Of a stretch of 64,000 nt of DNA, positions 35,254 to 46,480 are shown piece by piece; position 1 is the stretch's first letter; each line of letters starts with the position of its first letter. The DNA is from Parelaphostrongylus tenuis. Lineage: Eukaryota; Nematoda; Chromadorea; Rhabditida; Metastrongylidae. A program made the position numbers and the translations under genes. A model generated the notes under the pieces. The model worked only from the letters and a program-made list of their open reading frames with translations, was not told the origin of the DNA and made no database searches. Location of the stretch: the NCBI GenBank assembly GCA_019055375.1, contig JAHQIW010005984.1, positions 62,001 to 126,000 on the forward strand, written 5' to 3'.

Positions 35254-35571
35254 TTACCAAACTTGAAATCTGTCTTGGTCGTAAATTGGAAAAGATACAA
35301 TGTCTTTGATTGGAATTTTACCATCTGTGATCAAATTTCTCATTTCTTTTTCTGAGGCACCATACTTATCAGCAAAATAGTCGTTTGTCCAATTATCCTC
35401 CGCATGAGTGGTAAAAGAATGAAAAAGGATGCGGCGATCGGCTTTCAATAATCTTTGGGGATGTGGAATGTATTCGACGCCGTTAAGGAAACGAAATGAA
35501 GGCTTAGTACATAAATAGCCTACACAATGACTTGCAGGGTACCATCCTAGGAAAGTTTGGCACAAACCCAT
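35254..35571 (-). pseudogene. Fragment of an unknown, possibly host, coding sequence
   Basis: A 105-codon minus frame contains VEYIPHPQRLLKADRRILFH, NWTNDYFADKYGASEKEMR, and ITDGKIPIKDIVSFPIYDQD before a stop. The middle part has the rhythm of a small helix-turn-helix. It loosely recalls neugrin/Rrg9-type mitochondrial proteins, but that is a guess. A second, frameshifted copy lies at 40,180-40,505. Its surroundings (solo mariner end on one side, TA tract and SINE on the other) suggest captured or duplicated host DNA. Confidence 0.35.
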
Positions 35572-35678
35572 TGATCACTGACGAACTGAAGGCATAGTGG
35601 GTCCGAGATGCCAGATTAAACCAGTGATCTAACAGTGTGCATTACAGTTCACTTTTATTCACTATACACATGCATATT

Positions 35679-35772
35679 TATATATATATATATATACATA
35701 TATATATGTATATACACCTATATATGTACATATATATGTAGGTATATATATATATGTATATATATATATATC
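35679..35772. repeat. TA-rich microsatellite
   Basis: An interrupted (TA)n / TATATG tract. ORFs through it are low-complexity and not coding. Confidence 0.85.
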
Positions 35773-35972
35773 AATAGCCTACTATTGACTTTTAGAGGTT
35801 TATATGGTCAGTGGCGCACGTACGTTTCGCCAGCATCACCTTTTCAGAGCCACTTGCTCCAAATATAGATGGGAAGACCCAAACAACACGATATGATGCC
35901 TGAGTCGCTTTACAGTCGATGGCTCACAGCTTCTCTTAATTATTATATATATTTATATAATTATGTATATAT
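35773..35972. repeat. Short repeat before the SINE
   Basis: This stretch (GCTTTACAGTCGATGGC near its end) is also found at 40,640-40,800, followed there too by TA repeats and a SINE. Confidence 0.6.
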
Positions 35973-36272
35973 AGGGCAGCATGTGGCACAGTGGTTAAAG
36001 TAGAGGTGCTCTGCGTTGCACTCATGGTCAACGGTACGATTACGGGCTTATAACTCAGCTAGCTTTCTTCCCTCCGGGCTGTGTTGAATGGTACCAGACT
36101 GATGTCAAACTCCTCTGGGAGGATAAGCAGCACTGGCTCTACGCGGTAGGCAGCCGCGAGTCATTGTATAGGGCAAGTATGCATTCAGTCACCTCAAACG
36201 AGGATATAGGTTAAAGACGAATGCAAGGCGCATCCCTCAGGGATTAATAAACTCCGCGAGCTTTATCCTTCC
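35973..36272 (+). mobile_element. tRNA-derived SINE, copy 5
   Basis: The head is GGGCAGCATGTGGCACAGTGG. The body reads CTCCGGGCTGTGTTGAATGG, GCATTCAGTCACCTCAAACG and GCATCCCTCAGGGATTAATA. It is the alpha-side counterpart of the beta-side SINE at 40,848-41,162. Confidence 0.75.
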
Positions 36273-36383
36273 ATATATATGTATATATATGTAGATGAAT
36301 ATATACATATACAAAAGAAAGCATACATAAACATACATATACAAAAGAAGCCTTCAAAATTTTCAGACCTTTTTGCCCAACCA
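36273..36383. repeat. TA-rich tract and mariner terminus
   Basis: AT-rich microsatellite with repeated CATACATATACAAAAG units, then a partial mariner end (CCTTTTTGCCCAACCAAATA). Confidence 0.6.
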
Positions 36384-36890
36384 AATATTTTGTCAGTTTA
36401 TGCGTCCTTTAGACAGGTTTAGTGGTGATCTAGACAACAAACGTTTTGGAAGTTGATGACTGACATGATCACGTGTGAAGAAATGAAAAGAACTAGGGAG
36501 AACTATCACAGAAAATCTCACTATTTTCACTGATTTATGAATACTTTCCATGAAAAATTTTTTTCATCGACTTCACACTCAAATTCAGAATCCTTTTTGT
36601 TTATAGTTTACTGCTGTTGTTGATGTACTCTCAAAGGTTCAACTTGTTATTATGTTCCTCCAAAATAGACATTTGATTTGGAAGATGCACTATGCATTTT
36701 TCTCTGCGACTCCTCGATGAGAGATCGCGGTTGAAAGCCGCTGTAATACGCCGTTTTTTTCTCTTAACAGTCACACGAGCCCCAAGCACAGCGCGAGTTG
36801 AGTTCAAAACGCCTAGTACGCTTAGGTCTCCAAGGGTCGGTTACGGTCGTGTTCATTGTGGTCACCGCCGCTCTACCGCGCAGTGAGGCG
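36384..36890 (+). repeat. 0.8-kb dispersed repeat, copy 3 (truncated)
   Basis: The first two thirds of the repeat. It breaks at GAGGCG, after which an unrelated exon-like stretch follows at once. Confidence 0.65.
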
Positions 36891-36898
36891 AAATACAG

Positions 36899-37055
36899 GT
36901 ACGATGACGGCAAAGGATCTATGGTTTACTGCTGGACCGTTACAAACACCTGCACGCTATCACACTTGGGTTATTTTGAGTTCATGGAGCTCGAGGGAGA
37001 TAAATGGATTCGCCTTGAGGCGAACCACCTAACGAAGTACATAAAATGTGGATAA
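36899..37055 (+). CDS. Terminal exon of an unknown cysteine-containing protein (copy B, intact)
   Basis: After the possible acceptor AAATACAG the frame reads YDDGKGSMVYCWTVTNTC, LSHLGYFEFMELEGDKWIRL and EANHLTKYIKCG, and ends with tandem stops (TAA TAA). Amino-acid use is normal for a folded, possibly secreted protein with three cysteines. Copy A has the same stretch at 6,163-6,305 with frameshifts. The upstream neighbour here is a truncated repeat, so earlier exons, if any, are gone or misplaced. Family not recognised. Confidence 0.4.
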
Positions 37056-38562
37056 TAAGTGACATGTACAGTGGCAAAGGTTGCAACAACGGATAATGCT
37101 CATAGAAAGGATAAATACCATAAATTTACGTTAATTCCAGCTCTCTAAGTGCACGAATAACTCAAATTACTAAGTGTTATCGCTGAACTAAAATCGGATT
37201 TAGTATGCATAATCTCATTGACTAACTATCCATTTTTTATCTATAACAGCTGAGATGACTTCTGGATACTGTTTGCTGCGGAAATCATTGAAGACTAGAA
37301 GATTTATGTCGCAATATCTTTTTTATAGCTTATAAAATTTGAATGATGTACACTCGATTGTTCTTGGCTGGTACTGTTAATATGTCATACCTTTCGTTTC
37401 AAGTGTTTTCTTATAAGCACGGTCAAATTTCAATATGCCAGATAATCATTTTTTGATCCACGCATGTGGTCTGCTGCACAAATATATACAGCAATGTCTG
37501 CTCAGTGATAATTTCATTGGACTTACAGTGTAAATGTTCGTCATCGTCTACTCTTAGTGTAGGGAGCTGAGCGCCGCGAGAGGAATGGCTAGAGACGGAA
37601 GGGGTACCGCACGACTGATGAGAACGTCAAGATTGAAACACGAGTATCCGACTCTATAAGTCAGCCCTTATATAACAGACCACATGCGTGGCTCAAAAGA
37701 CGATAATATGGCATATTGAACTTTGAGCGTGGTCATAGGAGAACACTCGAAACGAAAAGCATAATTGGATGTGGTTGTATGGTACGTTTAGGCTCTCAAG
37801 AAGGTGATTTCACCGAAATACCAGCTATCTATCTGAAGAGAGAGTACAAACATAATAGATCAAACAGCGAGGCCTCAAAAAATCTTCGATTTTACTGCTT
37901 TTCATAGGAGTTTTCTAATGTTACAACTATATATTTGAAGATGCTGGGTGATATGCAATATTCTGAAACCTTAGGCGGGAGTTGATTATTGCGATTCATT
38001 CACACCGGCGTGAAACGCTGGTTTAATACCGTCAGGGTTTAGCTTTGCGTGTCACTCAGAATCCTTGAATATATAGCTCGTGAAATATTACTGTGCTCAG
38101 TAAATGGAGGATCACCTCTAAAGACGAACAGTGGATGGATTAACATCCATTATGCAATTCTACTCTGATGGCAAATGAACCAGTCGAAACTCCTCACGGT
38201 GCTCTGCTTAAAAAGGAATTTTACATATGGGAAAGCCAGATAATCCGATTCACTTTTGCGATCCACGAAAATCTTGCAGGTATAGAGTTTCTAGCATTCT
38301 TTAGACCATAAAAGGACCGTTTTCGGTCTTTAAATAACTTCGTCTACCCAGCTGTAACAGTTCCTAGGTTTCAATATTTAGATATGATTTAGTGGGATTG
38401 CAAGGACCATATCACAAGGATATTGCACTGTGGGTCTCGGATCAACATGATAGTGAAAAAGATGGCTACGGAAGACTAGCCAAATGGAAGTTCTGTAAAC
38501 ACTCCGTGTTAGCTAATCATTCAAGACAACCCTTTCTATAGTTCTTCATGCCACCTTTCTCT
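37056..38562. other. Noncoding beta flank, copy B
   Basis: This is the counterpart of 6,306-7,800. Its right part also matches the alpha flanks at about 600-1,330 and 32,500-33,180. No gene is seen. Confidence 0.55.
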
Positions 38563-39232
38563 CTATCTAGGATGGAACAAAAAATTCTGAGAAATTTTTG
38601 AAAGTTTCGCTTTATGAGCATAATAACATCAAAAAGAACAAAAACTATTCTCGAATAATAGACCACCAATGTTAACAACTTTCCTTCATTGTTGTACAGG
38701 ATTGCGGATCTGCTCGAAGTGTCACTCCGACTCCTTTGGATCAAAAAACTCTTGACATGTTTCAAGTTCATCAAATAATTCAAATCGACGGCCATTCAGA
38801 AGATGTTTCATTAATCGTAAGAGGCCATAATCAGATGGTGGACTGTAAGCGGAGTGCTCGCTGGAGGCTTAGTACTCAAAGCGGCATGCAAGCCACTTTC
38901 ATCCACAAAAGACGGCCGACCAGAATGATGCCTGTCTTCGAGATCAAATTTTGACTTCCTTGAATCGCTAAAGGCATCTGTCTACAGTCGATTTTGTCGT
39001 TGCATCGGCACCTTCACTCTCATCAATCTCATCATTGGCTTTGAGAATCGTTAAATCTTTTCTGCAATAATGGCGAATCAACACACGGTCATCATATTGT
39101 TCACTAGCCGAAATTTTGGAGTAGAAATTAATGAACTAGATAAATATATACGGACTGTCACTGAAAAAACAACATAAAAAATGCCAAAAAATGAAACATT
39201 CAAAGATTTCCCAAAACTTTTTGCCTAACCTC
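38563..39232 (-). mobile_element. Internally deleted mariner-type transposon (beta, copy B)
   Basis: Third copy of the deleted mariner. Ends are AGGATGGAACAAAAAATTCT near 38,569 and TTAGGCAAAAAGTTTTGGG on the minus strand near 39,229, where the outer GGTTGGG-type bases are altered. Remnants of the N- and C-terminal transposase parts are interrupted by stops. In copy A the equivalent site carries an RTE fragment instead. Confidence 0.7.
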
Positions 39233-39985
39233 AGTCAGTTTATGTGTCCTTTAGACAGGTCTAGTGGTGATCTGGAGAACGAAACGTTTTGAAAGTTTGT
39301 GACTGACAGGATCACGTGTGAAGAAGTGCTAAGAAAGGGGAACTATTATAGAAAATCTTGCTGTTTTCACTGATGTATGTATACTTTCTACTGAAAAAAT
39401 TTTTTATTGACTTCACACTTAAGTTCAAAATCATTTTTGTTTATAGTTTTACTGCTGTTGTTGATGTACTCTCAACGGTCCAACTTGTTATTATGTTCCT
39501 ACGAGTAACAGATTTGATTTGAAAGTCGCACTACAGCGCATTTTTCTCTGCGACTCCTCTATGAGAGATCGTGGTTTAAAGCCGGCCGTGATGCGCTGTT
39601 CTTTTCTCTTAGCAGTCACACGAGTCCCTACCACGGTGTGAGTTGAGTCCAAAGCGCCTAGGGCGCTTAGTTCTCGACAAGCAAAACCAGGGAAGGTGAC
39701 GGTGGTGTCCTCCGTGGTCACCCGCAGCTGAGCCCACGCGTTGTGAGGCGCACGGACCCCCTGGCCAATTTTCGGGAAGGACTCGCAAGAGTCCGAGACA
39801 GGGATATGGTGAAGGCGTCAGCTACAAGTAGGAAGCAGGTGATCTAGTCTCCATGGGCTGCTGGTGGGGTGCTAGCGCTGTTGTGCTGTTGCTTCCGCCG
39901 CTGCTCTACCCCATAAGCTGTTATTATTCCGGAAGGTCATACTGGTCATTAGACATTCTGAACGAAATTAATGAAATAGATAGAT
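39233..39985 (+). repeat. 0.8-kb dispersed repeat, copy 4
   Basis: Very close to copy 1 (2,041-2,800): both have CAGTCTAGTC-type or CAGGTCTAGTGG starts, CCACGGTGTGAGTTGAGTCC and GATCTAGTCTCCATGGGCTG. It ends in GATAGATA. It is more similar to copy 1 than its position in the duplication would predict. Confidence 0.65.
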
Positions 39986-39989
39986 ATAT

Positions 39990-40505
39990 ACAAAACTGTT
40001 AATAAGAAGCGACACGAAGCTGTCAAAAAATGAAGCTCTTAGAAATTTCTCAAAACTTTTTCTCAACCTAACATAACGTCTCTGTACGAAGATCGTACTA
40101 TTTTCGCATATTCTATTTACAGTCATTTTTATCGCGTTGTGTTTTCATAAATGTGAAGACACTGTGTAATGAATCTTTGATTGCCAAAATTTGAGATCTA
40201 TCCTGGGCAGAAATTTGAAAAGACAGAATATCTTGGGCTGATATTTTACCATGTGTGATCGTGATTAAATTCTTACTTCTTTTACTAAGGCACCATACTT
40301 ATCAGCAAGATAGTCGTTTGTCTAAGAATCCTCCGCATGAGTGGTGAAAGGATAAAATAGGTAGCGGCGTTCTGCTTTCGTTAATCTTTGGGGGATGTGG
40401 AATGTATTCGACGCGGTTAAAGAGACGTAGAGAAGGCTCAGTACATACTCTGCTTACACAATGACTTGGAGGCCATTATCCTTACGAGATTTGGCACGAT
40501 TCATT
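39990..40505 (-). pseudogene. Solo mariner end plus second copy of the unknown coding fragment
   Basis: A mariner-like terminus (39,990-40,075) is followed, as at 35,070-35,571, by a degraded copy of the unknown minus-strand frame. The parts equivalent to KADRR, FADKYG and IPIKDIVSF are recognisable but frameshifted. Confidence 0.4.
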
Positions 40506-40847
40506 GATCACGGGAGAACTGAAGGCATAGCGGGTTTGGAACGCCAGATTGAACCAGTGATCTAATAGTGTGGAATACAGGCAATACAGTTCACTTTTAT
40601 TCACTATACACACGCATATACATATATACATCTATATATATTCGATAGCATACCATCAACTTTTCGAGGTTGATTTGGTCAGCGGCGCTACGTTTCGGCA
40701 GCATCATCTTTTTTACAGCCACGTGCTCCAAATGGAGATGGTAAGACACGATATGATGCCTGAGTCGCTTTACAGTCGATGGCTTACAGCTTTTCTCAAT
40801 TATATATATATATATATATATATATATCGTACGTTTATGTATATATA
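40506..40847. repeat. Short repeat and (TA)n tract before the SINE
   Basis: It repeats the arrangement at 35,600-35,972, including GCTTTACAGTCGATGGC. The TA tract is at 40,800-40,826. Confidence 0.6.
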
Positions 40848-41162
40848 GGGGCCGCATGTGGCGCAGTGGTTAGAGTAGAAGTGCTCTGCGTTGCACACAA
40901 GGTCGATGGTTCGATTACGGGCTTAATACTCACCAAGCCGTCCTTCCCTCCGGGGTCTGGTAAATTGGTACCAGACTGATCTCAAACTTCTCGGGGAGGA
41001 TAAGGAGCACTGACTCGATACAGCAGGTAGGCCGCCGCGGGTCATTCATTGTATAAGCCAAATATGCATTCAATCACCTCAAACGAAGATAAAAGTTAGA
41101 GCCGAATGCGTGGCGCATCCCTCAGGGATCAATCAACTCCGAGAACTTTATCCTTCCATATA
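40848..41162 (+). mobile_element. tRNA-derived SINE, copy 6
   Basis: Full-length, the ortholog of 8,702-9,008, with A box, B box and the complete body to TTTATCCTTCC. Confidence 0.8.
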
Positions 41163-41214
41163 AATATTTATGTATTAGGTCTTCTCATAAGTTGTAATAT
41201 AACAGCAGTAGCCT

Positions 41215-42045
41215 TCAAATTGATTAAACAAAAGTAATTAAAATTGCTTCGCAACAATATTTAAAGCATGCTTCATCAGCCTAAGCACATTTTTGCCATC
41301 TCTTAGGCAACAAATCAAAACCGCGTCATAAAACTAATCGGCCTTGGATTCAAGGAAGGTCGTCAATCCTCGACGCAAATTCTTGATGTCTCGGAACTTT
41401 TTCTTGTTGAGGAAGTGCTCTAGGGACCGTAATAGGTGATAGCCAGACGGCGACAAGTTAGGAAGACGGATAACCCAGCAACTCCCAGTCCAATTCGCAG
41501 CAGTTTTTGAGCGATGTTCTTGATTTTATGCATCTGTAAATAATTGAACTCGAGTGGAATTCATCGGCCTTTCTCCGACTCTTCACCTGTTGCTTTGAAT
41601 TTTCTGTTGATTTTCGTCTGGCTACAATGAAAATCGCCCGTCAACGTCTCCCATAGTCAAAGTCGGATGCTCTTCGGTTGCTCCAGTGACGGCCTCTCGA
41701 TCAACTTAGCGTGCGTCCAGAGCGCAGCTGGTTCTTTAGGTTAGTTTTGCCGGTGCGAAACTCAGCAAAGAACCGAAACGGTGTTCGCCTGAATACAAAT
41801 CCTTGAGCCTTTGCACGGTTGATTCTCTTAAATGCGGTCTGCGCTTCGCGTCGCAATTTGTACTCCCAAAGCAGCAAACTGCGATAATGGCCTCGTTGAA
41901 CGGGCATTAAGCGGCAAGTATGGACAAATTTAGTATCAAAAGAAAACTGAGAAAAATGTACGCAAAGTGATTTATTGCTTGAGAGATGACAGAAAAGTGT
42001 TAAGGCTAATGACACATTCTTTCAATAGTGTTGCTAAGCAACTCT
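41215..42045 (-). mobile_element. Composite inverted mariner remnant (copy B)
   Basis: This is the counterpart of 9,060-9,850. The N-terminal helix-turn-helix region is at 41,701-41,950 on the minus strand (LLLWEYKLRREAQTAF). The C-terminal region is at 41,225-41,500 (SGYHLLRSLEHFLNKKKFRD, with the third catalytic Asp as Gly; then KRWQKCA followed by a stop). The plus-strand C-terminal end is repeated at 41,975-42,045 in decayed form. Confidence 0.7.
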
Positions 42046-43640
42046 AGTTACCTCTGGTTAATGTATTTCGTGCTTATTGCTCTAGTCCTCAAGCTTATGA
42101 GAAGGTCCAATATGTGAACTCATCCAACATTCAAGAGATCAATGATGGTGAGGTGGCAGATCTATGAATATACAAAGCGCTTTCTAGGTAGTTGATCGCC
42201 TCCAGTGCCTGCTTCAGACCGTCAATACAATTAGCATACTTTTCATTTTTGCCCCTTTTACAAACGAATTCTCTTCCCTAAGCTATTTTCGTCTGCTTCC
42301 GCTCTACAAGTGTGGTGTAAGTGGGAAAAAACTTTGTCCCTAGATATTTCGTAGTATGAGTACTGTTAAGAGTTTGCACGTTCAAAACCTACAGCGTTAT
42401 CTAGTTTTTTTAGAACAATTAGTGCAGGAGGTCTCGCTGACTGTTTCGATAAATGAACCCAATTTGTTCGATATAACGTGAAGCGATAGTGATTGGTGCA
42501 TTTTGTCATCAATAGGCTTCGATCAAATATCGACCCTCTCACCCCTATTCTCGCTTCTTCTTCGTGTTCGCAGTGCGGGATCGCACTGTCGCCAGGAGGT
42601 TTTCTAAACAGACAGAGACACCATTCACCACTACTAGTCATCTCTGCTCTACTCGATCTCTTAATCCACACCAATACCTTAAAATGTTTACCGAATCCGT
42701 CTTCGTTTTACTGATACTGGTACGATTAGGTGAGCTAATCAGGTGGACCTCGGCTTCTACACAGAGTTTCAAATAACCTTTTTAAGTGTGGTGATTTTGT
42801 GCTTTTCTACGATATGTTGCTTTACACTGAGAACGTGTTGTTCCTCGAGAAGGTTAACGGATAAGTGACCGATAAACTGATCCGTTTTGCCCGCATTATA
42901 ATTGCCCAAACAAGCTTGACATTGCACAAATGAAGGTAGGTCTTGCAGTTCGCTCTTTTACGATGTTTGTGCATGCGTGGATACGAAGCCAAAAGAGACA
43001 AGCTCAAACAACACCTGAGTATAGAATGGATTCCTGACGGATCAAATGAATGTGATAAAATATTGGAATATTTGGCTTCATTCTGATGGGAATGCTATGA
43101 ATTCACATCATTAAGACGTTAACAAATGGCAATTATTGCGGTCATCCTTTTCATTTTATTGTTTTCCTGCTGTTAGAGGAACACGCGACCTATTCTTGAA
43201 TATTTTTCGAGATATTCTCTCACGATTATCCAGTTGTTCAGCGACAGACAATACATTAAGAGATTGTTACATACTTTTTTTCATTCGTTAATATTATCGA
43301 CGTGAAGATGCTCTGAATTTTAGCGGATCTGATAGAGTCATGTAATTCAGGTCATTCCCTTTCCACTATTCGTTAACTGAAAATGAATACTGCCACTTTT
43401 AAGATTTGACACAACTCGACATCAGGCGCTGTTAGGATCTATCCTCTTTTAGAGCATCGGCATCAATACAGTAGCTAAGAAGCTCGTAAAATAAATACGC
43501 TTCCACATAGACTGTTTCACAAATAATTATGTTTCGGCAAAATTGACAACACGAAACTGATCGGAATAAGGACTTATTTCTATTTAAGCTCCATCGGAGT
43601 CGCTAATCGTGGCATAGGATCGAAACTTAGAATTTTGTTT
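42046..43640. other. Paired noncoding DNA with candidate signal-peptide exon
   Basis: It matches 9,851-11,350. It contains a short ATG exon at 42,684-42,729 (MFTESVFVLLILVRL, donor GTGAGC), the partner of 10,452-10,497. Nothing else is recognised. Confidence 0.35.
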
Positions 43641-45240
43641 CCGGTAATCATAAGCTGTCAAAAAGCTAATTAATTGGAGGATAGACTAACAATCGGCTTA
43701 GTTCAAAAGCCTCTTCGACGGTGTCATCGCGCGCAGATATCCGCTCCCACACGCTTGCTTTGACCCTGACGTTTCTGCGGGCCATCTGTCACTTTGACTC
43801 TTTCATGTCTCTGTTTTAACCTGAAAAAAAACTATTTCATAATGATCGACGGCTCGCCAAATAAGTCAGTTATTAGCCAGTGGTAGTCAATGATTAGGGC
43901 TCGGAAAGTGAGTAGTGCAGTGATAGTAACGCCGACCACGGTAGAGAGATGCCTCTTATGTCCACATAGTCGCAGGTTGCCAAATGACTTGTCAGGATAA
44001 ACCCCTTCTTGCGATCCGAAAAGGAGCAACTATTTTATCCCCTATTTAAGTGTTTCACGTCTTAAAGAGATTAGACTCATCCACTGTTGAACGGCATTTT
44101 TAGAGAAGACTACATTTCTCAAGCACCAGTCGGGCCCAAAAATATAAGGTAAGAAGATCTTCCTGGACATTGAATGCGAGTAAATGAATCAAAATGTATG
44201 AAGTGCTGTTATTCTCATAATAAATGTGGAGAGAGTTGTATAGAATATAAGAAGGAAAAAGCTAATCAATTGGAGGACACACTAACAACCGACGTAGTTC
44301 ACAAGCCGCTTCGACGGTGTCATCGCGCTCAGATATCCGCTCCCACACGCTTGCTTTGACCCCCGACGTTTCTGCGGGCCACCTGTCACTTTCACCGCCC
44401 AAAGCGGAAAGCGGAGCGGTCACGAACAACCAGTGCGGTGTGTTAAGGTCGCTCACTCATCGCTACTGATGTGGAGAGCAGTTTTAAATTCAGACTGGAA
44501 CGACCTTGAAGAGTATCTTTCTCCAAGAGTGTAGGATTTCAGAATGGAGAATTTTCCAAGTAGAAGAATAAATTTGTACTGCATCGTGACGTAACGATAG
44601 TCGTTACAACCTCGTGATGATTTCAAACGAGCTCTCATGCACATGAATTCCGCCTGGTCAACTTCCTGTGAAACATAGTTTTGAAAATCACTATTTTTTT
44701 GCTCACTATCACATTTTATACCTGGATTTTGCTCTTTCGTGTCTCACTTCTGATGTGAAAAAAGACTACTTCATAATGATCAACGGCTCGCCAAATAATC
44801 CAGCTATGAGCCAATAGCAGCCATCAATTAGGATATGGAAAGTCAGTAATGCAATGATAGCAGCGCCGATCACGGTGGAGACACTACTGGTTTAATCCCT
44901 ATGGGCTGGCAAAGCCTCTTATCTCCACATAGTCGCAGGCTGGTAACTGACTTGTCAGGATAACCCCCTTCTTGCGATCCGGGAAGAAGCGACTATTTTA
45001 TCTCTTAATCGAGTGTTTCACGTCTCAAAGAGATTAGATTCATCCACTACTGAGCGGCATTTTTAGAGAAGACAGTATTTCTCAAGCACCAGTCAAGCCC
45101 AGAAGCAGAAGGTCACAAGATCTTTCTGGACAATGAACACGAGTAAATGAATGAAAATGTATGAAGTGCTGCCATTCTCATAATAAATGCGGAGGGAGTC
45201 GTATAAAATATAGAAGAAAAAAGCTAAAGGTTAGGAGAAC
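43640..45240. repeat. B-specific tandem duplication of noncoding DNA
   Basis: AGCTAATCAATTGGAGGA-type sequence with CACAAGCCGCTTCGACGG occurs at about 43,665 and again at 44,258. The following part (GCCAAATAA, then CACATAGTCGCAGG) occurs at about 43,850 and 44,780. Copy A has each once (11,380-12,235). The first unit is shortened by an internal deletion. Confidence 0.65.
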
Positions 45241-46480
45241 TAAAAGACGGCTTATGTCATAATCTTTGGGCTATCTATCAATTATTCGTTGTATTCCTCG
45301 TCGCCGTGGAAAAATTCAAATCTAAACGCAAAGCACTAGCCTCCAATTCATACCGTTTTCCAACTTTGCTTAATGAGTGTTTTGGATCTAATCACGCTTG
45401 ACCAGCATTCAGTATTATTAATGAGGAAGTCGAATTCCTCACATTACAACCAAATTCACACCTGAATTCAGCTAGCTTTATAAGTAACGCTTGCAAAACA
45501 ACGTAAGGAATGAAAGAAACATCAGGGTTACGATGACATTGAAATATGTATTAACGAAAGAAATAAGTATGAGTGAGGAAAAGCATTGCCTCGCGAAAGG
45601 CCTTTTTTTAATGTTTTGAGACGGAATCACCTTACTCTATGCGGTTAATGGGCTATAAATTTCATCTGTATAACTTTTGTGCTGGACTAAGTATTTAATA
45701 GGTAAGAAATGCTGTTAGATTATGAGAAATTTCCCTTCTTCATTAACAGTTCTATTTGATTTTGGGTTCTTTTCCTTTCGGGCAGGTAATGAGAATTGAC
45801 CTCTTTTGCTGGACAAGACTTTTCATTAGAGTCTTAGTAACCATACAAGAAGCATAAATTCTTGTGGACTGCTCTGCGAGTTCGTTTTTTTTTTGGCAAA
45901 AGGCCTTTTTATAGCGCTGTAGCATTAAATATAAAGTTATGTTTCGCTCGTGCCGCACGCTTTTATGACTATCACGTCTGTATTTCTTTGGCGGCACGAA
46001 ATGCATATGAACGGGTAGAGAGAGTCTTCATGTATCGGAGTCCTACGTTTCATCTGAAGTTTCTTCCAAAACAGAGAAAAATCTCAAATTAAACAATAAC
46101 AATCGCATTCCACATGTGAATTGCGCTGCATGGTCGACCGTGCGTTATTGATCCACAGCCACCACACACCTTACTGATAAGCAGTGCTCAAGATATGTGG
46201 GACTCAATCTTATTTACCCTACCACACTACAGTGAAACGGTCTTCTCAAAAAATAAGCATGTGTTAGATTTGTCGCCATTTACGCTATCATTTATTTACA
46301 TATGATTTGAGAGAAAAGCTCTGTTTCGCGAAAAGTACGCGTGTGTGAAACACAAAATTTTTCTTTTTTTTTACAGCGCTGTCAGAAAGGTTTTTCTAGA
46401 AAACCTTTTTTTCAAGTCTTCGAGATTTGAGCTATCGAGTAACTAGTAGCGGTTTGAGCAGTGAGTTTGTTTAGCGAAGC
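45240..46480. other. Paired noncoding DNA with foldback pair
   Basis: It matches 12,240-13,510 and includes the inverted arms described for 12,812-13,690 (left arm here about 45,799-45,945). No gene is seen. Confidence 0.4.

Noticed and set aside
35635..35868. Open frame rich in Ile/Tyr
   Set aside because: It runs through (TA)n microsatellite; low complexity, no real protein. The same applies to frames at 34,535-34,753 and 40,570-40,979.
42366..42674. 102-codon minus frame
   Set aside because: It overlaps the candidate signal-peptide region on the other strand and is not kept in copy A.
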